Below are positions 43,862-55,574 of a DNA stretch of 64,000 bases, piece after piece (the first letter of the stretch is position 1; each line of letters opens with the position of its first letter). The DNA comes from Intestinibacillus sp964580155 (lineage in GTDB: Bacteria; Bacillota; Clostridia; Oscillospirales; Butyricicoccaceae). The DNA is taken from assembly GCA_964580155.1 (NCBI GenBank), contig CAZOJP010000004.1, positions 1-64,000 of the forward strand. Direction: 5' to 3'. The translations under genes and the position numbers were made by a program. The notes below the pieces were generated by a model that searched no databases, was not told the DNA's origin, and was given only the letters and a program-made list of their open reading frames with translations.

Positions 43862-44479
43862 TCACTTTGCAGGGGCATCCGGACTGCACTGAAAGTTTGC
43901 GAGGATGTTTTGGATTTCGCCCGTATCAGACACGGCATTGAGAAAGTCAAGGAGTGCGTTTGCAGACATATGCGCCGGTAGCTCGAGTTCTTTTAACAAA
44001 AGCTGCCGACGCTTGGCGCTCTGCGGTCCGCCGGACAAGCCCAGCGCATATAAATCCGCCTTTGTGATGGCGGGACAGACGCCCGCTTCCGCGCCGCCGT
44101 CCAGCAGCGTCGCGCCCGCGCGGGCAAGGACGCTTCGCAACACGTCAGGGCGCATTCCCTCCACGCCGAGCTTTCCTTCCTTGGACGCATGCGCTTTGCG
44201 CGATTCCTTGCCCATGATGTCCGGAATGTAGGCGTGCTTCACCTGCGAGGCCGGAAGCGCGCCTTTCAAAAAATTGCGAATCACAAAACCGGCGCCGTCG
44301 CTGTCTGTTAAAATGAGAATGCCGCGCTTGGCGGCAATGCGCCGAATCATTTGCATGCGCTCTTTGTCGTTAAAGATGCGAAATCCGCCCGTCTCGATGA
44401 CAACGGTATCCACCACTTGACGCAGTGTATTAACATCATATTTACCCTCGACGAGAATCGCTTCCTTGATTTTAATCAT
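43862..44479 (-). CDS. rnmV: Ribonuclease M5
   Basis: This 205-residue TOPRIM nuclease matures 5S rRNA. It has IKEAILVEGKYDVNTLRQ (catalytic Glu), GILILTDSDGAGFVIRNFLK (DxD) and IPDIMGKESRKA. The ATG at 44479 follows AAGGAG; a long upstream in-frame extension crosses holA and is rejected. It starts one base after the holA stop. The usual neighbour rsmA is absent. Confidence 0.95.
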   Translation of the reverse strand: MIKIKEAILVEGKYDVNTLRQVVDTVVIETGGFRIFNDKERMQMIRRIAAKRGILILTDSDGAGFVIRNFLKGALPASQVKHAYIPDIMGKESRKAHASKEGKLGVEGMRPDVLRSVLARAGATLLDGGAEAGVCPAITKADLYALGLSGGPQSAKRRQLLLKELELPAHMSANALLDFLNAVSDTGEIQNILANFQCSPDAPAK

Positions 44480-45519
44480 GTTTTCTCCTTGAAATACGCT
44501 GCCATTTGCAAAAGTGTCAGCTCGACTTGCTTTTGGCGGTCGGATGCGCCGCTTTTGAGCGAGGCATCTGTTTCCGCACAGAGCAGCACTGTGCGGCGCA
44601 GCCACGGCAGCGGCAGGCGGCGCGCCGATGCGGCGAGTTTTCGCACATAATAGGGCGATCGCGAACCGACCAAATCCATCAGCAGCTTTTCTCCGGCGCG
44701 TGATTGCTCGACCAGTTTTGACGCGTATAGACGCTGCATATGTCGGAGAATGGAGGAGAAAATCTGAATTTCTTCGTTTTTCTGCGCCAGTAACTCTCGA
44801 AAAATATCGATTGCGCGCGCGAACTTTCCGCTTGCAATCGCATCTGTCAAATCGAATATCACGGCGTCCAGCACACGCGTGCACACCTGCTCAATGTGGT
44901 ACGTTGTGATGTGGCCGAGCGTGGAAAACGCACAGACCTTTTCGATTTCAGTCAGCAGGTTGGTCATGGAGTTGCCGCATAGGAAGAGAAGATGCTCGCA
45001 GGTTGCGTCATCAATTTCCTTATGAAGCGCATTGACGCGCCGCCGCACCCAATCCATTAGCTCGCGGCCTTCCAGATGCGAAAACTCCGCAAAGCAAGCG
45101 CTTTTCTCCAACATTCCATGCAGCTTCATGCGCTTATCCGGCTTAAACTCTGCGATGTCAAAATAGAAAATCAGACACAGATACTCCGGCAGATCGGCCA
45201 GCATATCCGTTAAAACAGGCTGAAAAGCAGCAGGCGGTTTATAGGGGTCCAGGTCATTCACCACGACAACGCGGCGCTCCGCCATGGCGGGATAGCTTTC
45301 GATTGCGTCATTTAACTGCTCGGGAGACAGGCTTGCGCCGTCAAACACCTGCAAATTAAATTCACGAAACGTTTCGTCTAAGGCAGCGTTTATCAGCGCG
45401 TCCCGATAGTGCTTTTTGAGATAGGTTTCCTCTCCGTAAATGAAATACAGCTTGCCGATTTTTTTCGACTGAATATCCCGTTTTAGCTGCCCTGCTTGAT
45501 TGCTTGTAGTCGCTGCCAT
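44476..45519 (-). CDS. holA: DNA polymerase III delta subunit
   Basis: This 347-residue clamp-loader subunit begins with GKLYFIYGEETYLKKHYRDAL, has VVVVNDLDPYKPP and the helical C-terminal collar domain. It starts at the ATG at 45519, after AAGGGGG, and its first 37 bp overlap the end of comEC, an arrangement common in Firmicutes. Confidence 0.94.
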   Translation of the reverse strand: MAATTSNQAGQLKRDIQSKKIGKLYFIYGEETYLKKHYRDALINAALDETFREFNLQVFDGASLSPEQLNDAIESYPAMAERRVVVVNDLDPYKPPAAFQPVLTDMLADLPEYLCLIFYFDIAEFKPDKRMKLHGMLEKSACFAEFSHLEGRELMDWVRRRVNALHKEIDDATCEHLLFLCGNSMTNLLTEIEKVCAFSTLGHITTYHIEQVCTRVLDAVIFDLTDAIASGKFARAIDIFRELLAQKNEEIQIFSSILRHMQRLYASKLVEQSRAGEKLLMDLVGSRSPYYVRKLAASARRLPLPWLRRTVLLCAETDASLKSGASDRQKQVELTLLQMAAYFKEKT

Positions 45520-47819
45520 GGCATGAACCACCCCCTTTTTTCAATAAAACTGCTCTTTTCGACGATTTCGCCCTCCAAAAGAGTGTTTTGCACCGGATAC
45601 GTTCTGAAAAGCTCATCCGTGGTGGAATATCCGGACTCCAGCACGATCTTTTGCGGCTGCATTGCAGATAGCCGTAGACCGAGTAAGTCCTCGTCCTTTA
45701 GCATACCCTCTGAAATGACAAGCGTATCCCCGTGCAGCGGCTGCTGCTGCGCAAGCTGCTCCAGCATTTTTTGCGTCAGGCTATGCAGGATGAGAATGTC
45801 ACGGTCTCGCTCCTCGTCGCGAAGCACAATCCGCACCACCAGCTTCCGCGGGATCGCGTTATTGAGCGACAGATATTCCGTTTCCGGCAGCGCGCACTCC
45901 CCTTCCTGCTGCCAGCGGATGACAGGCGTGCCGCACCGCTGCGCTGCGGCAAAAATCTCCGCCGCAGTGTCGCTCTCGCGAATATCGGGCGGAACGATCA
46001 GTTGCTCAATCGGGACACGATCCAGCAGTTCGGCCGCGTTGCGCGCGTGCGTTTTATCGACCGAGGTCAATATGAGCGTATCGATGCGCTCGAAATTGTT
46101 CCATGCCATATATTCTTTGACATTTTGTGCGGCATTGCGAAAGCCGCTCGCTCCGCAGTCAATGAGTGTCAATTTTTCCGTTCCCTGCGCCACCAAAATC
46201 GCTTGTCCGCTTCCGCTTGGCATATAGGATACGGACAGTGTATTCATTTGCTGCTGCACGCTGAGCATGCTCAAGGCGACGACTGCAACGCTCGCCAGCG
46301 GAACGAGCATGCTCATTTTAACAGAGGGCAGGTGCAGAAAATACAGCAATAAAATGCCATATAGCAGCAGCAGCGCGCCCAATCCATACGCGTCATCCCA
46401 CGACAGCACACCGTACGGCAGCGCGGCGACCCACGCGGAAACGTCCAGGATCCACTTTGAAAGCAGCCTGAGCACTGTAAGACATAGCACGTGCGCTCCC
46501 GGAAAAACGGACACAAGCAGATGGCTTACATGCCCCGCAATAAAGAGTATGCCGACAACCGGAACGGTCAATAGGTTCGCGAGCGGTGCAAAGACCGATA
46601 CATAGCCGAAGCACGCAAATAAAATCGGTGTTGTGAAAAACATGGCACTGCACGAGCATGCCAAGCTGGTCAAAACGGGTGCAATCGCGCGCTGCAACCA
46701 TTTGGGTCTGTGCTCGAACGGTTGGGAGAACCGACGCTGAAAGCGCGCGCTGAAAAGCAGCATCCCCAGCGTAGCGGCAAAGGAAAGCTGCAAGCTCAGG
46801 CTTTGCACGGCATACGGGTTGGCAATCAGCAGCACCAGCAGCGCCAACGCGAGGGAGTTCAGGCTGTCCTTTTCCCGATCGATGCAAAAGCCGACGCAAG
46901 CAACCAGATACATGATGCCCGCGCGCACAACGGACGGGGACGCCCCTGCCATCGGAATGAAGAACAAAATGGCCAGTATAGAGCAGACAGAGCCCCATTT
47001 GCGTCCCATCATGGCAAAAAAGAAGCTGACCAGAAAACCCACATGCATACCCGAAACCGCGGTCACATGGGAAAGTCCGGCTTTGCGCAGCGCAAGCTGA
47101 TCCTGTCTTGTAAAGCCGGTCTTATCGCCAATCAGAATCGCGGTCGTAATGCCTGCAAATCGCTCAGGCAAAATCTGGGCAATGCTGGTTTTAAGGTGCT
47201 GCGCCATGCGGAGCGGATAAGTCCATAAAGGCATGGTTTCGGGGTGTTCAATCAGAATCGGACGCAAATTCCCATCGCTGTCTTTGCCGCTCTGCGCCAT
47301 GATGAACACGCCGTTTCCCTCGTAGTAGGTGCGGCGATCAAAACCATCCAGCGTGTTGGGACGGTAGCAGGTGAGATCCGCATACACGATGTCCCCCGGC
47401 ACGATCGCGTCTGCGGTGAGCGGAACCGAGAGGACTGCGCGCACGCGCGGCTGGCGCACATCCAATCCCAGAGACGCGGCATCTATTTTGACCTGCACGC
47501 GCTGATACTCCTCGTAAACATCCGGATAATCGCATACGACCGCGGTAACCGCGGAAAGGTGCTTGCCGCTCAGCTGGGTAATCGGCGCTACAATCAGCTT
47601 CGTGTAAGACGACATATAGGCAACTCCGCAGAGCAGCGCGCACCCTGCGATTCCAATCCGGCGTGTTTTGGTGCAGCACAGCAAAGCCCCTGCTGCAATC
47701 ATGCCGAGAGGAAGCAGCAGCGACATCTCCGGAAGGCGTATCTGCACGCGGTTCGCCCACACAAGACACGCGATACCCAGGGCGAAAAAAACGGTAAAAT
47801 AAATGAGCGGTCGTTTCAT
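45483..47819 (-). CDS. comEC: ComEC/Rec2 family DNA channel protein with degenerate C-terminal domain
   Basis: This 778-residue protein has a short N-terminal DUF4131-like part, a competence domain with about ten membrane helices (GDKTGFTRQDQLALRKAGLSHVTAVSGMHVGF is the diagnostic stretch), and a C-terminal beta-lactamase-like domain. In the latter the usual metal-binding His-x-His-x-Asp-His is replaced by LTSVDKTHARNA and the DVGQGD motif by MPSGSGQ, so nuclease activity is probably lost. ComEC normally carries DNA into the cell. No comEA is adjacent. Confidence 0.92.
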   Translation of the reverse strand: MKRPLIYFTVFFALGIACLVWANRVQIRLPEMSLLLPLGMIAAGALLCCTKTRRIGIAGCALLCGVAYMSSYTKLIVAPITQLSGKHLSAVTAVVCDYPDVYEEYQRVQVKIDAASLGLDVRQPRVRAVLSVPLTADAIVPGDIVYADLTCYRPNTLDGFDRRTYYEGNGVFIMAQSGKDSDGNLRPILIEHPETMPLWTYPLRMAQHLKTSIAQILPERFAGITTAILIGDKTGFTRQDQLALRKAGLSHVTAVSGMHVGFLVSFFFAMMGRKWGSVCSILAILFFIPMAGASPSVVRAGIMYLVACVGFCIDREKDSLNSLALALLVLLIANPYAVQSLSLQLSFAATLGMLLFSARFQRRFSQPFEHRPKWLQRAIAPVLTSLACSCSAMFFTTPILFACFGYVSVFAPLANLLTVPVVGILFIAGHVSHLLVSVFPGAHVLCLTVLRLLSKWILDVSAWVAALPYGVLSWDDAYGLGALLLLYGILLLYFLHLPSVKMSMLVPLASVAVVALSMLSVQQQMNTLSVSYMPSGSGQAILVAQGTEKLTLIDCGASGFRNAAQNVKEYMAWNNFERIDTLILTSVDKTHARNAAELLDRVPIEQLIVPPDIRESDTAAEIFAAAQRCGTPVIRWQQEGECALPETEYLSLNNAIPRKLVVRIVLRDEERDRDILILHSLTQKMLEQLAQQQPLHGDTLVISEGMLKDEDLLGLRLSAMQPQKIVLESGYSTTDELFRTYPVQNTLLEGEIVEKSSFIEKRGWFMPWQRLQAIKQGS

Positions 47820-47842
47820 GCTGTCCTTACCTTCCACGATCG

Positions 47843-47874
47843 AAAAATAGAGCGGCGCATCAAGCGCCGCTCTA
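47843..47874 (-). terminator. Terminator after the HIT protein gene
   Basis: TAGAGCGGCGC pairs perfectly with its complement around a 5-nt loop, followed on the minus strand by ATTTTTCG. It lies in the leader of comEC. Confidence 0.88.
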
Positions 47875-47883
47875 CAAAGCTCA

Positions 47884-48222
47884 TCAGCCCGGCGGCCAGG
47901 TCATATCGCGGCCGGCCAGCACATGAAAATGCAAATGGAAAACCGACTGTCCCGCGCTTTCGCCGCAATTCGTCACCACACGATAGCTGTCAAACCCCAG
48001 CTGCCGTGCAAGCTGCGCAATCACAGCGTAAACATGCCCGATTAAGGGCGCATGCTCCTCCGTCAGCTCGAGCGCACCCGCGATATGCTGCTTCGGAATG
48101 ACCAAAAAGTGCGTCGGAGCCTGCGGATCAAGGTCATAGAACGCATATACGAGTTCATCCTCGTAAACCGGCTTTGAGGGAATTGCTTTTGCTGCGATCT
48201 TACAAAAAATACAATCTTCCAT
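47884..48222 (-). CDS. HIT family hydrolase (HinT type)
   Basis: This 112-residue protein starts with DCIFCKIAAKAIPSKPVYEDE and has the histidine triad VFHLHFHVLAGRDM. HinT proteins hydrolyse purine nucleoside phosphoramidates. The cysteines of the N-terminal zinc site (C4, C7) are kept. It is 36 bp after alaS. Confidence 0.95.
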   Translation of the reverse strand: MEDCIFCKIAAKAIPSKPVYEDELVYAFYDLDPQAPTHFLVIPKQHIAGALELTEEHAPLIGHVYAVIAQLARQLGFDSYRVVTNCGESAGQSVFHLHFHVLAGRDMTWPPG

Positions 48223-48258
48223 GCTGTTTCCACTCCTCCCTGTTGTCCTGTTTGGTGA

Positions 48259-50904
<2,646 letters not shown>

Positions 50905-50949
50905 AGTGGTAATTGCCTCCCAAAATATATTATTTATTTTGCATTTACG

Positions 50950-51175
50950 AAAAAAATCCGCCCCCAACACCAGTGTCAGGGGCGGAATAATATTCCACGG
51001 TACCACCCTGATCTGCCCAAGCGGGCATCTCAGCGATCCTTAACGTGGATCAAACGTTCCGGTTTTCCGGACCGCTCGGAAATGGCTGTCCTGCGTGCCT
51101 GCCGAGGGCTTTCACTGTCCCCTCTCGCTTTGGGCTGCGTCCGCAAGACTCGTTTCTTCATCGCATTTACAATTT
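50950..51175 (-). promoter_or_regulatory. T-box leader of alaS
   Basis: The T-box AGGGUGGUACCGUGG is at 50995-51009 on the minus strand. The terminator stem UCCGCCCC/GGGGCGGA spans 50957-50986, with a U-run at 50950-50956. Upstream is a stem I with an AG-rich GAGAGGGGACAG bulge. A GCC triplet (51084-51086) is a candidate Ala specifier. The leader fills the ~300-bp gap upstream of alaS. Confidence 0.92.
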
Positions 51176-51183
51176 ACTTTTCT

Positions 51184-51211
51184 ATTGTACCATATTCGCG
51201 GCATTTGTCAA
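51184..51211 (-). promoter_or_regulatory. Promoter of alaS
   Basis: TTGACA (51206-51211) and TACAAT (51184-51189) are 16 bp apart on the minus strand, with TGG before the -10. The -35 overlaps the stop codon of the U32 peptidase gene. Confidence 0.85.
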
Positions 51212-52446
51212 TCTCTCGGCAGCGTTTCTCGGCGCAAAATTGAGAACGGTGCTGCGGCAAACGGCAGCCGCAAGTGAAACCGCATTTCCGGATGCTGCGC
51301 GACCTCGATTGCCGTCCCCTCGTCGTCGGTCATGGCGTCGACCGTGAAGCGGTAGGGCGGCTGTCCGGGCTGCATCAGCTCGAGCGTTTCTCCCACAAAA
51401 AAGCGGTTTTTCAGCGTGAATACCGCGTCGCCATGCGCGTCGCACGATTGCAGCAAGCCGCTGATTTCCCAATCGCGGATGTAATGGCTGTCCTCATAAA
51501 ACTGACCGTCCCGCTCGCCAAAATAGAAGCCGGTATAGTAGTTGCGGTGGCTGACCTTGCCTATTTCCTGTCGGATTTCTTCCGGAAGCACAAAGCCCTC
51601 CGGCTGTGCCGCGTAGGCATCTACCGCGCGCCGATATGCACTTGTGATGCCCGCCGCATAATAGGCGGTTTTTGCGCGTCCTTCAATCTTAAAAGAATCG
51701 ATACCCGCGCGTATCAGCTCCGGAATATGCTCGATCATGCACAGATCCTTGGAATTGTACAGATAAGTACCGCGCGCGTCCTCCTCAACCGGAAAATACT
51801 CCCCCGGCCGTTTTTCTTCGACAAGGCTGTACTGCCAGCGGCACGGCTGCGCGCACGCGCCGTGGTTGGCATCGCGATCTGTCAGATACTGCGAGATCAG
51901 GCAGCGGCCCGAATACGAAATGCACATCGCGCCGTGCACAAATGCTTCAATCTCCAGTGTCTTGGGCGTTTTCGCGCGAATTTCCGCAATCTCCTCAAGG
52001 GAAAGCTCGCGCGCCAGCACAATGCGCTCGGCGCCCAGCTCCGCCCAGAAATTTGCGGCTTCGTAATTGAGGATGCTGGTCTGTGTGCTGATGTGCACGG
52101 GGATGCGCGGCGCGTATCGACGCGCCATTGCAAGCACGCCGGTGTCTGCGATGATCAGCGCATCCGCCCCAATCTCCTGCAGCAGCTCAAGATAGGCAGG
52201 CAGCGCGTCCAAATCGCGGTTTGACGGCATGATGTTGAGCGTGACATAGCACTTGACATGGCGGGCATGCGCGTACGAAATCGCGTCGCGCAGCTGCTGA
52301 TTGTCGAAATTACCCGCAGCCGCACGCATACCGAACAAGCGCCCGGAAAGATAGACCGCGTCCGCGCCATAGGCGATGGCATAACGCATTTTTTCATAGT
52401 CGCCGGCCGGCGAGAGAATTTCGGGTTTTTGGATAGGTGTCGTCAT
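51208..52446 (-). CDS. Peptidase U32 family protein
   Basis: This 412-residue protein has the U32 N-terminal barrel (EILSPAGDYEKMRYAIAYGADAVYLSGRLFGMRA) and the signature EAFVHGAMCISYSGRCLISQYLTDRDANHGACAQPCRW, with its conserved cysteines. Related proteins include RlhA/TrhP-type tRNA or rRNA hydroxylation factors; true protease activity is doubtful for this group. The start overlaps the mltG stop (TAATG). Confidence 0.92.
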   Translation of the reverse strand: MTTPIQKPEILSPAGDYEKMRYAIAYGADAVYLSGRLFGMRAAAGNFDNQQLRDAISYAHARHVKCYVTLNIMPSNRDLDALPAYLELLQEIGADALIIADTGVLAMARRYAPRIPVHISTQTSILNYEAANFWAELGAERIVLARELSLEEIAEIRAKTPKTLEIEAFVHGAMCISYSGRCLISQYLTDRDANHGACAQPCRWQYSLVEEKRPGEYFPVEEDARGTYLYNSKDLCMIEHIPELIRAGIDSFKIEGRAKTAYYAAGITSAYRRAVDAYAAQPEGFVLPEEIRQEIGKVSHRNYYTGFYFGERDGQFYEDSHYIRDWEISGLLQSCDAHGDAVFTLKNRFFVGETLELMQPGQPPYRFTVDAMTDDEGTAIEVAQHPEMRFHLRLPFAAAPFSILRRETLPRD

Positions 52447-53534
52447 TATTTTCCTGCCTTTGTAAATGCTTCTTTGGCGAGCTGCACGTTGCGGTTGTGC
52501 TGTGTCAGCGTGCGTGCAAAGAGATGCGAGCCGTCCGGCATCGCCACATAGTAATAGTAATCATGCGATTGCGGATGGGATGCGGCATAGAGCGCGCTAT
52601 ACCCCGGGTTTGCAATCGGTCCGGGCGGCAGCCCCTTGTGCAGATAGGTGTTGTACGGGCTTTCGACCTCGAGATCGGCAGTCGTGAGCTTTTCCTTGTG
52701 ACCGACTGCATATTGAATGGTCGCGTCGATTTGCAGCGGCATATCGCTTTGCAAGCGGTTATAAATAACACCTGCAATCGTCGCAAGCTCGTCCTGCTTC
52801 TGCGCTTCACGCTCCAGCATCGACGCAATGCTTGTAATCTCATGCTGCGTGCGGTTGAGCTGCTTTGCACCGTCCGCGATGGAAGCATCGTACTTGGATT
52901 CGTAGTTGAGAAGCATTTTATTGAGCGCCATGACCGGATCTTCCCCCTTGAGAAATTCGTAGGTGTCAGGGAACAGATAACCCTCCAGCCAGTTGTTGCC
53001 CGGTGTCATCGATTTCAGACAATCATGCTTGAACGGATAGGTCGTGAGCGCCTGATCCAAATCGGCTTCGGTGCAAACGTAACGGTCGATTAGCAGCGTG
53101 CGAATCTGCTGCAGTGTATAGCCTTCCGGAATCGTGATTGAAACCTTGGTGGAATCCCCCGGCAGTTTGAGATTGCGCACAATGGCGTTATAGTCCATCG
53201 CAGGATTGAGCACATAGTCCCCTGCCGGAACGGCATCATCTTTTCCGGTGACCTTGGCAAACAGCTTGAACAGCGTGCCATAGTGCACGATGCCCTCCTC
53301 ATCCAGCCGGTCGCTCAGCGCCGTCACTGTGGTCGGCTGCTCCACCGTAACGGTAACAGGGCGATTTTCTTTGATAAAGGCAAAGACGTCATTTGCGGAA
53401 AAGAGAAGTATCATTGACAGAATGATGGAAATGCCCAAAATGATAATCAAATACAGCAGTGCGCCGCCGCACCCCGCGTTGTCCTTCCGGGATGCGCGGC
53501 GCTGGGGCGCGGGCTGTCTGGTTTCGTTGTCCAT
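52446..53534 (-). CDS. mltG: Endolytic murein transglycosylase MltG
   Basis: This 362-residue protein has a cytoplasmic basic tail, one membrane helix (ALLYLIIILGISIILSMILL), a LysM-like region and the YceG catalytic domain. The catalytic Glu is in IASMLEREAQKQDELATIAG, followed by YNRLQSDMPLQIDATIQYA and SPYNTYLHKGLPPGPIANPG. It cleaves nascent glycan strands and sets their length. The ATG at 53534 has GAGGTG upstream. Confidence 0.95.
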   Translation of the reverse strand: MDNETRQPAPQRRASRKDNAGCGGALLYLIIILGISIILSMILLFSANDVFAFIKENRPVTVTVEQPTTVTALSDRLDEEGIVHYGTLFKLFAKVTGKDDAVPAGDYVLNPAMDYNAIVRNLKLPGDSTKVSITIPEGYTLQQIRTLLIDRYVCTEADLDQALTTYPFKHDCLKSMTPGNNWLEGYLFPDTYEFLKGEDPVMALNKMLLNYESKYDASIADGAKQLNRTQHEITSIASMLEREAQKQDELATIAGVIYNRLQSDMPLQIDATIQYAVGHKEKLTTADLEVESPYNTYLHKGLPPGPIANPGYSALYAASHPQSHDYYYYVAMPDGSHLFARTLTQHNRNVQLAKEAFTKAGK

Positions 53535-53562
53535 AAAATTCACCTCGGTAACTAGAATCGTT

Positions 53563-54462
53563 TCAATACAGCTTGAAAATTGCTTTTGCGGCAAACGCAA
53601 GTGCGAACACGGTAAAGCCCGGATTGATGAGAATGGCAAGCAATCCGGACGCTGCGTTCTCTCTCTTGGAAAAGCGGCGCATGTGGCCGCTTGCGAGCAG
53701 GCTTTCCAGCATACAAAACGCCAAATAGGCGCAAATCAGAAAAAGGATACCGCTGATTGCAGGGAAGTACTTCCAAATCCCAAACGCGCCATAAGTATTC
53801 GTCAGCCATAAAATCAGCACATAATAGAGGTTGTTTATGCAATGCGCCGCTATCGCAGGCCAGACGCAGTCGAACGAATAGGTCATATACGCATATAACA
53901 GTCCTGCCAGAAGCGGGCCGATAAAATTGCTCAATGTGCCGTGCAGCATGGCAAAGCAAAGCGCGGAAATAACAATGCAGCCACCGGTACCAATATACTG
54001 CTCGTATGCGGAAAATAACGCTCCGCGCACAAACAGCTCTTCCAGAATTGCCGGCATGACTATGAAAACACCAGCAAACAATGCTGCCATGTAGCCATCT
54101 GTAATTGAAACATCCCGCGTGATATCCATCATGGAAACCGGAGCGACCGCGCCCATGCGCAAAAATGCGTAATCGATTAAAAACGTCATAATGGACACGG
54201 CAAGCGCTGCGAAAAACGTAAATCCGATGACCGCCGGTTTGCTGATTTTTAAAAAGGCGCGCATATGAATGGGACCCGTGCGCGCACTGCCAAGGCGCAG
54301 CAGCAGAATCGGCAGCAGAAACGCAAGCAGCTCACCGCCGATGAGTGCAAGGAAGAGCGCGCGCCCTGTGAACTGCCCCGCGAGCCAGCCCGCACCGGAC
54401 AGCAGACAAAAGCACAAAAAAAGTGATAATCCGGAAAAAAGCGCCGTTTTATGATTGGGCAA
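53563..54462 (-). CDS. CPBP family intramembrane glutamic protease
   Basis: This 299-residue multi-pass protein has EELFVRG (EExxxR) in one helix and CFAMLHG and AAHCINN in later helices, the three CPBP/Abi motifs. Substrates of these proteases are mostly unknown in bacteria. It overlaps the end of the folate cyclo-ligase gene by 14 bp. Confidence 0.88.
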   Translation of the reverse strand: MPNHKTALFSGLSLFLCFCLLSGAGWLAGQFTGRALFLALIGGELLAFLLPILLLRLGSARTGPIHMRAFLKISKPAVIGFTFFAALAVSIMTFLIDYAFLRMGAVAPVSMMDITRDVSITDGYMAALFAGVFIVMPAILEELFVRGALFSAYEQYIGTGGCIVISALCFAMLHGTLSNFIGPLLAGLLYAYMTYSFDCVWPAIAAHCINNLYYVLILWLTNTYGAFGIWKYFPAISGILFLICAYLAFCMLESLLASGHMRRFSKRENAASGLLAILINPGFTVFALAFAAKAIFKLY

Positions 54463-55027
54463 CCGACAGCACCTCTCTTTCGGTCACGATTTTGTTGCAT
54501 TTCTGATCAAAGGGCTGGGGGTATACCGTCGGCACGATCGCGGATTCCGCACACAGAGCGCAGATCACAGCGTGCGGTGTCTGCGCGAGAAAGCGGTCGT
54601 AATATCCGCCCCCGTAGCCCAGGCGGTATCCGCTGCGCTCCGCGCACAGGCAGGGCGCAATGATGAGGTCGATCAGCTCGGGCGCAATCTGCTCACAGGT
54701 TTCCCGCGGCTCGGGAATGCCGTATTTCCCCTCTTGCAGATCGGCAGCGGATTGTATGCGGTGCGCGGTCATTACACCCTTCGAGACGCACCGCGGCGCG
54801 CATACAATCTTTTTTAAGCGCAGTGCCTCCTGCAAAATCTGCCGTGTGCCGATTTCATCTTCAACCGAAATATACAGAAAGACGCAGCGGCAGCTTTGCA
54901 GCAGGCCACTGCGCAGAAACTGCGCCTGAATGGCATCGCTGAGCGCGACCCGCTCCGCAGTGCTGCGCGCACGGCGCTGCGCAAGCATATGCGTGCGCAG
55001 CGCCTGCTTTTCCTCTTTATTCGGCAT
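54449..55027 (-). CDS. 5-formyltetrahydrofolate cyclo-ligase
   Basis: This 192-residue enzyme converts 5-formyl-THF to methenyl-THF. It has the N-terminal KEEKQALRTHMLAQRRA and the ATP-binding GYRLGYGGGYYDRFLAQ motif near the C terminus. The ribosome site is poor and the start overlaps the DJ-1 gene by 11 bp, so translation is probably coupled. Confidence 0.94.
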   Translation of the reverse strand: MPNKEEKQALRTHMLAQRRARSTAERVALSDAIQAQFLRSGLLQSCRCVFLYISVEDEIGTRQILQEALRLKKIVCAPRCVSKGVMTAHRIQSAADLQEGKYGIPEPRETCEQIAPELIDLIIAPCLCAERSGYRLGYGGGYYDRFLAQTPHAVICALCAESAIVPTVYPQPFDQKCNKIVTEREVLSVAQS

Positions 55028-55562
55028 AGTGGATGTCATGCCGCACCGTGGCTGCCGCATCCGGTCCGCACAGCACCGTGCAAAGCGCAAGGCCAAAATC
55101 CAGCGCCGCACCTGCCGCGCGGCCCGTGATGATTTTGCCGTCCACACAAACAGGCTGGTCGAGGGCGTTGGCGCCCACCATACCCGCTTCCATGCCGGGA
55201 TAGCAAGTCGCATTTTTACCTTCCAGCAGCCCCATGCCGCCGAGAATGATCGAAGGCGCGGCGCAGATTGCCGCCACATAACGCGACTGGTTGACACACT
55301 GGGTAACGGCCTCCCGCACAAAATCGGACGCATAGAGATTTTTGGTGCCCGGCATACCTCCCGGCAGAATCACCATGTCCGCCTGTGCTACGTCTGCCTG
55401 CTCGGGCATGATGTCCGCCAGAACGCGCACGCCGTGTGCGCCGGTGACCTGCGCGCCGGTGATGCCGACCGTGCGCACCTCAACACCGGCACGGCGCAGA
55501 ATATCGAGTGGTGCAAATGCTTCAATTTCCTCAAAACCGTCTGCCAACATCATTAGTACCAT
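55017..55562 (-). CDS. DJ-1/PfpI family protein
   Basis: This 181-residue protein has the DJ-1 Glu in LADGFEEIEAFAPLDILRRAG and the nucleophile Cys in AAICAAPSIILGGMGLL. It matches the YajL/ThiJ branch; reported activities include glyoxalase/deglycase, but the role in this organism is unknown. The ATG at 55562 is eight bases after AAGGAG. Confidence 0.93.
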   Translation of the reverse strand: MVLMMLADGFEEIEAFAPLDILRRAGVEVRTVGITGAQVTGAHGVRVLADIMPEQADVAQADMVILPGGMPGTKNLYASDFVREAVTQCVNQSRYVAAICAAPSIILGGMGLLEGKNATCYPGMEAGMVGANALDQPVCVDGKIITGRAAGAALDFGLALCTVLCGPDAAATVRHDIHYAE

Positions 55563-55574
55563 GTCAATCACTCC

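Noticed and set aside
44480..44884. N-terminal extension of ribonuclease M5
   Set aside because: The extension lies antisense-free but inside holA on another frame; the ATG at 44479 has AAGGAG and begins the TOPRIM domain.
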